A DNA stretch of 64,000 nt from Zingiber officinale. Its lineage: Eukaryota > Streptophyta > Magnoliopsida > Zingiberales > Zingiberaceae. The notes under the pieces were generated by a model. It was given only the letters and a program-made list of their open reading frames with translations, was not told where the DNA came from and did no database searches. A program made the position numbers and the translations under genes. The DNA is taken from contig NC_055990.1 in the NCBI RefSeq assembly GCF_018446385.1, forward strand, positions 22,129,558-22,193,557, written 5' to 3'. Numbering within the stretch: the stretch's first letter is position 1; every line of letters begins with the position of its first letter. This document shows, in pieces, positions 56,680-64,000 of the stretch.

Positions 56680-59200
56680 ATTAAGTAATTAAGTTTAAAG
56701 TTTAAGTTAATGGAATTTAAGTTTTTAAGTTAGGTGTCTAAATGAATTTAAAAGTTTATTTTATTATTACTTTTTAAGGAATTTCTAACCGAATTTCTAA
56801 AACAGCGTTTAAAAGGATTTTAAAATGATTTTTATAATACGTTTAATGGCAATTAACATATGTTTAATTCAGTTTTAATTTTAGGTTTAAATTAATATTA
56901 GTGGTTAATTTAAGTTTAAGTCTAATTTTAAGTTTAAGTTAAAATTTTAAATTTTAATTGTTATTTCAATATTAAGTTTTAATTTTTAATTAAGTTAAAT
57001 TAAGTTTAAAAATAATTTTAAGGTTAAAGTAATGTTTAAGGTTAAAAATAAGTTTAAAGTCTAAATAATAATTTTCAAAGTTAAAGTAATCTATAAAAAT
57101 AATTTATTTATTTTTTAAGTTAACAAAATTTTATTAAAGTGAAAAATAATATTTAAAAGAATTTTTTAAATTAAATTTTAAAAGAATTTTTAAATAATTT
57201 TGAAAAGAATTTTTGAAATGACTTTAAAAAGAGATTAAAATAATTTTTAAAAGAGTTTTTAAAAAGTTTTTTTAAAAAAAATAAATAAGTTTCAAAATGT
57301 TTTTTAAAAGTTTTTTAAAAGATTTTTTAAATAATTTTTTTAAAAGTTTTTAAAAGAATTTTTAAATAATTTTTAAAAGTTTTTAAAATGATTTTTAAAA
57401 GGATTTTTAAAATAGTTTTTAAAAGGATTTTTAAAATAATTTTTAAAAGGATTTTTAAAATAATTTTTTAAAAGGATTTTTAAAATCATTTTTAAAAGGA
57501 TTTTTAAAATAGTTTTAAAAAGAATTTTTAAAATAGTTTTTTTTTTAAAAATTAAAATAATTTTTAAAATGAGCTTTAAAAGTTTTTAAAATAATTTTTA
57601 AAATTTTAAAATGAGTTTTAAAAGATTTTTTAAAATAATTTTTAAAAAGAGTTTTAAAAGTTTAAAATAATTTTTAAGATAATATTTAAAAAGAGTTTTA
57701 AAAGTTTAAAATAATTTTTAAGATAATATTTAAAAAGAGTTTTAAAAGTTTTTAAAATAAATTTTTAAAATGAGTTTTAAAAGTTTTTAAAATAATTTTT
57801 AAGATAATTTTTAAAATGAGATTTAAAAGTTTTAAAAAAATTTTTAAAATGATTTTTAAATGATTTTTAAAAGAAATTTGAAAATGATTTTTAATAGAAT
57901 TTTTTAAATGATTTATAAAAGTTTTTAAAGTAATTTTTAAAAGGTTTTTTTTTTAATTATTTTAAAAAGATTTGAAAATGATTTTTAAAATAATTTTTAA
58001 ATTGCTTTTTAAAAGTTTTAAAATAATTTTTAAGATACTTTTTAAAATGAGCTTTAAAAAATAATTTTTAAAATAATTTTTAAAATGAGTTTTAAAAGTT
58101 TTTAAAATAATTTTTAAAATGATTTTTAAAATGATTTTTAAAGTTTTTAAAATGATTTTTAAAGTAATTTTTAAATGTTTTTTTTCAAGGTTTTTTTTTA
58201 AAAAAAATTAAAATGATTTATAAAAGTTTTTAAAATAAATAAAAGAGTTTAAAAAAATGATTTTAAAAAGTTTTTTTTAAAAAAATCATTTTTTAAAGTG
58301 TTTTTAAAATGATTTTTAAAAGTTTTTTTTTCAAAAAATAATTTTTAAAATAATTTTTGAAAATTTTATTTTTTTTTAACAATAATATTTAAGTTAATAT
58401 AATTTTTTATATGATCTTTAAGTTAAGATAATTTTTAAGTTAAAATAATTTTTAAATTAATTTTAAGTTAAAAATATTTTTGAAATGATTTTAAGTTTAA
58501 AAGATTTTTAAAATTATTTTTAATTTCGTTTAGTTTAATTTAATTTGATTTAATTTTAATTTAATTAATTTTAATTGATTTAATTTAATTTAATTTAATT
58601 TTAATTTTAGTTTTAATCCTTAGTCATCTCACCCGATCTAAGTTTTCAATCAGGAATCTTATAATTTTGTAAGATGAATTTGATTCAATTTTAGGGTTTG
58701 GTTTAACTTTGTGTTAGATTCAGGTTTAGCTTTGGGCTCAACAAATAGACATTTTTCGGATAAACTTCTGGGCTATGGTGAGTCACCTGGACATCATTAG
58801 AGTAACCAAGCCTTCGATGTTTTCCAAATAGTCCTATCCATGGAACTTAATACAAAATCTTGGTCTAACTGGTTATAATCCGTAAGGGGTAGCTTCGGCT
58901 AGTTCCACTTAGCCAAATGCACCAGGTCGAAACCATATCTTCCTAGACATGCATAGACTAAGCTTCCCTAACGTATTATAATCCAAAACTTCACTAGTAC
59001 CGTAGGTCAAGTTAAACCTTGTCCCTTTTTACTCCAATCCTAATTACCCTGCCGGGTAGGTTTATGTTTGGTTACCCTATTGGGTAAATTATTTTTGAAG
59101 GTGTCAGCTATTCTGGAGCCTCCCCTGAATTATTGGCTTTTTATTTTAAGATTTTTTTTTTATAATTAGAGTTGGTTTTAGTTAAGTTTTAATGTTTAAT
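56680..59200 (-). other. Copia-C AT-rich array and post-gag spacer
   Basis: 56690-58610 is almost pure A/T, built from variations of TTTTTAAAATAATTTTTAAAA with period about 20 bp. 58620-59130 is normal-complexity DNA whose reverse complement matches the spacer of Copia-B (33540-33910 and 34500-34660), with ACCCGRCAGGGTAA-type motifs. No gene. Confidence 0.8.
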
Positions 59201-59213
59201 TTGTAATTTAAAT

Positions 59214-60400
59214 TTAAGTTTTTAATTTTGAATTAATTAAATTGGTTAAATTATCTTTCTTTAAACGATTATATTTAATATTTAAATTTTCTTTCAATTT
59301 CAATTTTATTAGGTTAATTGAATTATCTTTCTTTAATAGCTTATTTTTAAAGTTTAAGTTTTTATTAATTTTTAACTTTGAATTAATTAAATTGTTATAT
59401 TTCTTTAAAGTTTTATCTTTTAGTCTTTTATTAATTGTTAATTTTAAATTTTCTAGATTATCTTTGTTTAATATGTTATCTTTAACATTCAATTTTAAGT
59501 TTGTTAGATTTAATTTTGATTTTTATCAAAGTGTTTGATTTTATCCTTATTTTTTCTTTGCCTTTTATATTGAAATGATTAATTGAATTTATTAGATAAG
59601 TCTTATTTTTAAAACTTTATTTTTTGTTAATTAAATTATCTTGGGTTTGGATAAGATTTTCCGGATTGATATTGTCTAGATTATTAAATAATTTATTAAT
59701 TTCATCTAGATCAATATTGACCTTATCATCATTATCATTTGAATTTTCAAATAGGTTTAAATTTGAATTTTTAGGGTTATTAATTATTTTCAGATTTTCT
59801 AAATTAATTAAATTTGTTTTATCAGAAAATATCCTAGGAGTATTTTTGCAAGTATTGTCAGCTACACTATTTTCACAGATATTTTCAAAAATATCCAAAT
59901 TAACATGCATATTCTTTAAACTACTATTGGCGGGAGTATTTTGGTATATATTACTAACCTTGAGCGCAACCCCTAATTCAGTAAGTTTTTTTGTTGGATC
60001 TGACTCAAGTTTAGATTCGATTTCGACTTGATCCTCTAACTCCAACGGTTCCTCGTGAATTTTGATCAATTGGGTCCAAAGCTCATATGCATTCTTGTAC
60101 TTTTCTAGTCTGCATAAAACATTGTTAGGTAAAATATCACAAATAATTTTACTTACATTTTTGTTCAGTTCCGAGTCCTGAGAAGGTTTTCTCAATATTA
60201 GCACATTATCGAAATCTAGACTTCCTAAGAAACATTCCATTAATCGCTTCCAGTAGTTGAAATCTTGATCGTATGATGGTGGTTCGTGGGGGTTTCATCC
60301 TTCTTGAAGAGGCATTGGTCTTGCACAGAAGGAAACAGAGAAAAGTCCCAAAACTTGATCTTGTATTAGCAGTGTTGGAGGAAAGAATATAATATTTCAC
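59214..60400 (-). pseudogene. Copia-C gag remnant
   Basis: Minus-strand frame with FNYWKRLMECFLGSLDFDN (after a frameshift), then NAYELWTQLIKIHEEPLEL near 60060, typical SIRE-type gag. It continues into an acidic Asn-rich region and, after a break, a low-complexity Lys/Asn/Leu coiled coil (59214-59492), as in Copia-A gag. No zinc knuckle was found. Confidence 0.72.
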
Positions 60401-60617
60401 TATTTTCGAAAAAATAATAAAATATTAATAAAAATATTATTTCAAAATTTTGAAAATGTAATATTTTGTCAATACTAAGCAATGGTGAAGAGATGACGAT
60501 GTAGTTTTCAAAAATAGTTTTGAAGACAAACGATATCTAATTTTTCTTTAAAAAAATACCCCCTTTGTCTGATTGGTGGTTGCACCAAATCAGAGCGGTA
60601 CCTGCTTTGATACCACT

Positions 60618-61894
60618 TGTTGGATCGTGACATACGTGAGAGGGGGGGGGGTGAATCACGTGATTTTGAAAAACACTTCTTTTAGATTTTTAAAACACGA
60701 GTGTACGCAGCGGAAAGTAAATACGAAAAGCAACACCAAAAATAACACAGGCGGTTTTTACTTGGTTCGGAGGGTTCGGCGACTCCTACTCCAAGGCCCA
60801 GGTCCCGCGGACCTATCGATGGGCAATCCACTAAAAACCTCTTCCGGTACCCCCGGAAGAGAGTATCAACTACAATAAGAATAAAGTCAAGTGCAACACA
60901 CTGCACTTGCCTTTTATAATAATTAAGTACAATAAAGGGAATTTTACCAACACTTTTAAGGATCAAAAGATGAAGCACTTCGTGTTGATGTCTGTCTATC
61001 GGGCGCGATCGGAACTCCTCGGAGCAGTCGTCGAGCATAGCAGCTTCGTAGCAGGAGCCCAGAGCACTCAGAAAGTCGTTTGGATACGTTGAAGCACGTA
61101 TGAGGATTCTATTTTTGAAGCTTGCTCAACCCCTCCTTTTATAGCCCTTTGGAGGAGTCTCCAGAGCTTATCATATCCCAAAAATTCGGATCAGATGAGG
61201 AGAGTTCGAATTTGGCTGATCCCAGGCGCGTCCAACTACTTGTTTGACACAGTAATCTTCCGAGGGCCATAACTTTTGACTCCGAACTCAGAATCAAGCT
61301 CTGTCAGTTTCTACGCGTGCAGAATTCAAAGTTGTACATTTGTATCTACAACAGAGTTATAAAAATATATGCATAAATAGTTGATATAGATTTATGATTT
61401 AGGTTCTGTCTTCCCGAGACCATAACCTAGTCAGGGTCTCAATTTAGGGATCCAAAATGGACCTAAGCTGGACCGATGCCTACTGTCCCTTAATTGGGAC
61501 ACGTCCTCACAGTCACTCTCCTCCAGTGACTTATCTTTACTTACCCACCAGACGTCCGGTCAGCCCTTCGACCCGTCTGGACTTATCGCCAGCTATCCGG
61601 TCAGCCCGTCGACCTAGCTGGACTTCGTGCCAAGCGTCTGGTCAGCCCATCGACCTGCTTGGACTTCGTGCCAAATGTCCGATCAGCCCGTCGACCCATT
61701 TGGACTTCGTACCAAGCGTCCGGTCAGCCCGTCGACCCGCTTGGACTTCGTGCCAGACATCCGGTCAGCCCGTCGACCTGTCTGGACTTCGCCTGCACAC
61801 TCGATCAGAGTATTAGACAACGACAAACCTAACTTAACCTGATTTGTCATTTATCAAAACCTGAGTTAGACCGTTAGTGCTAACCGCACCAACA
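60618..61894 (-). repeat. 5' LTR of Copia-C
   Basis: 1277 bp, plus-strand ends TGTTGG and CCAACA; same 38-40-bp tandem units with TCCGGTCAGCCCGTCGACC as in the 3' LTR (about 61555-61795). Confidence 0.93.
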
Positions 61895-61917
61895 TGTCCG
61901 GCCGGCTTTGGTGCTTC
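61895..61917 (-). pseudogene. Sliver of the Gypsy-1 antisense frame between two insertions
   Basis: 23 bases between the end of Copia-C and the start of remnant E. Removing both insertions joins it to 49611 on one side and 63582 on the other. It contains the TGTCC duplication of Copia-C and the GCTTC duplication of E. Confidence 0.65.
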
Positions 61918-63581
61918 TGAAAGGGAGTAAGTTAGGCTTTTATCACCTAGAGGGAGTTTGCTCTCTTAGGGGGAGAATGAAGGGCTTAACTTATGTATTC
62001 ATTACCTAGTGACATGAAGAAGGTTTAGGCTATGGGATTAGCCTAACTTACATGTGGTATTGTAAGTGATAGTGTTGGTATTGTCAAACATAAAAAAGGG
62101 GGAGATTGTTGGTGCAACATTCCTCAGGTCAAGGTTGACCTGGTTGACCAAGCTTGAGTCTTGGTTTGAGTTTCGATGTTTGACAATGCAAGGTTGATTG
62201 AAGAAGAGTCAAGTAGGTCAAGGATGACCGGATACTTGACTGGGAAGTCCTAGTGAGTGAAGCTAGGCAGGAGGAAAATCCTGGTGAGTGAAGCCAGGTG
62301 AAAGACCTAGTGAGTGAAGCTAGGCAATTGGGAAGTCCTAGTGAGTGAAGCTAGGCAAGAGGAAAATCCTGGTGAGTGAAGCCAGGTGAAAGACCTAGTG
62401 AGTGAAGCTAGGCAATTGGGAAAGTCCTGGTGAGTGAAGCCAGGCAAGAGAAATCCAGATGGGTCAAGGTTGACCAGACTTCTGGTGAGAGTCCAAGTAG
62501 GTCAAAGGAATTGACCGGATACTTGGCACGAGAAAGAAAAGTCCAAGTAGGTCAGAGGGATTGACCGGATACTTGGCAAGAAGAGAAAAGTCCAAGTGGG
62601 TCAAAGGGATTGACCAGACACTTGGTGAGAGAGTCCTAGCTGGTCAAGGGTGATCGGATGCTAGGTCTTATGTACCAACAAGTCATGGTTGACTAGATGT
62701 TAGTTTAGGGGGCTTCGGACTTGGTTTTGGGCAAAAACCAAGATCTGGATTGATTCGTGGATTGATCCAGCAGGTTTGGATTGATCCGTGGATTGATCCA
62801 GCAGGTTTGGATTGATCCGTGGATCGATCCAGCAGATCTGGATCGATCCGGTGAGTCCCCGCGAACAGAACCCCTCTGGATCGATCGGTGGATCGATCCA
62901 GAGGTCCCAATCGATCAGTGGATCGATTGGGACGCTGCTGCTTCGCGTGATAAGCGCTGGATCGATCCGTGGATTGATCCAGGCGTTTCTCCAGAGCACA
63001 GAGGCGCTCTGGATCGATCCGTGGATCGATCCAAAGCCTCCCCGATCGATTGGGAGCATTCAAATCCATCGGGATTCGACCGTTAGCGTCGATTTAAGCC
63101 GCAGGCGTTCATTTCCTTCGGCATCTCTTCACCGATTCATTTCAGATTCGTCACAGCTCCTCCCCAGCACTCTCTAAGCTCCTCACCGCCAGTTCTTGAA
63201 GGTTCTTGGAGGTTCATCCAAGTCAAGAGGCGAGTTGCAACGAGAAGAAGAAGAAGCTAGGGTTTTTACTGCATCTCTTGTAAGCTTTTGCTTATTCTTT
63301 ACTACCCTTTCTTCTACTTGTATTGAGAGTCTTGTAGGGCTTCTCCGCCTTCGGTAGTTACCGAAAAGGAGTGTTTATTAGTGGAGGTGTGTGTGTGTGC
63401 GTGGATCCTTGGACTAGTCACCTCTTGTGAGGTGGATACCAAGTAAAATCCTATTGTTAGCATTGTTGTAGTTTGTTTCTTTGTATTCCGCTGCGCATCA
63501 CTTTGAAGAAACAAGCAACGAAGCACGACGAGCACACGTGAAGCTATTCACCCCCCCTCTAGCTACTTTTCGGTCCTAACA
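61918..63581 (+). mobile_element. Remnant E: Ty1/Copia element reduced to its 3' end and one LTR
   Basis: A complete LTR (62107-63581, TGTTGG..CCTAACA) is preceded by 189 bases of internal 3' DNA with a polypurine tract AAAAAAGGGGGAGA. GCTTC occurs on both sides (61913-61917 and 63582-63586). The 5' LTR and the coding part are gone, with only TG left at the left border. The LTR has CTAGTGAGTGAAGCTAGGC tandem units (about 62250-62450) and TGGATCGATCC palindromes (about 62745-63035). Confidence 0.82.
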
Positions 63582-64000
63582 GCTTCTACAGGTTCGGTTG
63601 AGGTGGAAGTCCGACCTGCCACTTGGTGCGAAAGCTCGGCCGCTCGGGGAGTCACATATAGAAGAAATAATCCTTCCAATATTTATTGGAAGTCGTCATT
63701 TTGTCGAAGAAGACTAGACCGACCCGAGACTGGAATAGGTAGGTGCCCAGCTCAGACTGCTTGGGATGATAAAAGTAGTGGAATACTTGAGGGGTTAATG
63801 GAATGTTGTGCACTCGGAACAATATGACCACGCCGCACAGCAGGCGAAATGAATTGGGGACGAGCTGTGCAAGGGGGACACGAAAGTAGTTGCAAACTTT
63901 GGTTATGAAGGGATGGATGGGGAATTAGAGACCGACCACGAACTGGTCACGAAAGAAACAAATTGTGTCGGTCAACAGATTGTGGGGCCGATCGGATGGG
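63582..64000 (-). pseudogene. Antisense spliced frame of Gypsy-1, N-terminal domain (runs off the right edge)
   Basis: Minus-strand blocks PNSFRLLCGVVILFRVHNIP, then QVFHYFYHPKQSELGTYLF and MTTSNKYWKDYFFYM match the style of the plant domain called putative gypsy-type transposon (PF04195 by memory), in which FYxxxxxxxGWYxF-like aromatic blocks recur. It continues, after the removal of E and Copia-C, into 49611-47937. A TAG and small frameshifts show decay. Confidence 0.65.

Larger units (their letters stand above)
49612..61894 (-). mobile_element. Copia-C: Ty1/Copia element, gag remnant only, inserted in Gypsy-1
   Basis: LTRs 60618-61894 (5') and 49612-50891 (3'); plus-strand ends TGTTGG..CCAACA (the left copy has mutated to CCAATA). 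Flanking 5-mers AGTCC and TGTCC match at four of five positions. On the minus strand, the primer site TGGTATCAAAGC (60615-60604) is next to the 5' LTR and a polypurine tract AAAAAGGGGGAGAT is next to the 3' LTR (about 50893-50908). Internal DNA has a gag remnant and AT-rich spacer; Gypsy-2 is inserted. No copia pol found. Confidence 0.88.
25350..64000 (+). mobile_element. Gypsy-1: outer Ty3/Gypsy Tat-type LTR retrotransposon, split by many insertions, right end outside the window
   Basis: The 5' LTR is 25350-26245. Own pieces: 26246-28910 (gag, protease, first half of RT), 43110-43278 (RT), 44815-49611 (RT end, RNase H, second RNase H, integrase, minisatellite, antisense frame), 61895-61917 and 63582-64000 (antisense frame continued). 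The remainder is later insertions. The order gag-PR-RT-RH-aRH-INT, no chromodomain, and an antisense frame downstream of pol all point to the Tat branch (Retand/Grande/RIRE2 relatives). It is full of stops and frameshifts, so dead. No 3' LTR is in the window. Confidence 0.88.

Noticed and set aside
56690-58610. Long A/T array as a centromere or replication origin
   Set aside because: It is inside a retrotransposon, at the place where relatives have shorter simple repeats; nothing else supports a chromosomal role.
62220-62460. Regularly spaced repeats that recall a CRISPR array
   Set aside because: The spacers are themselves repeated, the host is a plant, and the array lies in a retrotransposon LTR.
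62683-63177. Frames with repeated IDPWIDP-like and DRSTDRS-like units on both strands
   Set aside because: They come from the TGGATCGATCC palindromes of LTR E, which read open in several frames on both strands; not a protein.

Overview
This window is nuclear DNA of a flowering plant. The genes have many small introns with GT..AG junctions. The encoded families are plant-specific: an HD-Zip factor, a class VII receptor-like cytoplasmic kinase, a DC1 zinc protein and an embryo-defective coiled-coil protein. Large nested LTR retrotransposons fill the right side. The protein style and the GC-rich LTRs with palindrome arrays suggest a monocot, perhaps of the ginger order, but the sequence alone does not prove that. 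No rRNA, tRNA or CRISPR locus was seen.

Genic part, 1-25,349. Five genes were rebuilt by following splice sites and reading phase by hand. (1) The 5' end of a plastid ATP-dependent phosphofructokinase gene (minus strand, 1-2307) runs off the left edge inside its fourth coding exon. (2) A short class I HD-Zip gene (plus, 5281-5730) has two exons. (3) An RLCK-VII protein kinase gene (plus, 8343-9992) has five exons and 435 aa. (4) A 10.4-kb minus-strand gene of nine coding exons (10870-21309) encodes a 1542-aa coiled-coil protein resembling EMB1611/MEE22. (5) A single-exon DC1-domain gene (plus, 24575-25093) follows. The spaces between them are AT-rich and hold old repeats, microsatellites and a degraded Ty3/Gypsy fragment inside an intron of gene 4.

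Transposon part, 25,350-64,000. It is one nest. A Ty3/Gypsy element of the Tat type (Gypsy-1) starts at 25350 and runs off the right edge. It has been split by: Copia-A (28911-43109), which carries gag only; Copia-B (30136-40210), a nearly complete SIRE-like element inside A; a 575-bp hAT element (33926-34500) inside B that carries a piece of a poly(A) polymerase gene; solo LTR D (43279-44814); Copia-C (49612-61894, minus), which itself contains the truncated Gypsy-2 (51785-56679, minus); and remnant E (61918-63581). Most insertions show matching target-site duplications, so the order of events can be read: Gypsy-1 first, then A, C, D and E, then B in A and Gypsy-2 in C, then the hAT in B.

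Gypsy-1 also carries, antisense to its pol and downstream of it, a second reading frame with recognisable introns (47937-49611, continued at 63582-64000), next to a minisatellite. This layout is known in the Tat lineage. I found no unknown host system. The best leads are the gene-capturing hAT, the antisense spliced frame, and the palindrome arrays present in every copia LTR family here.
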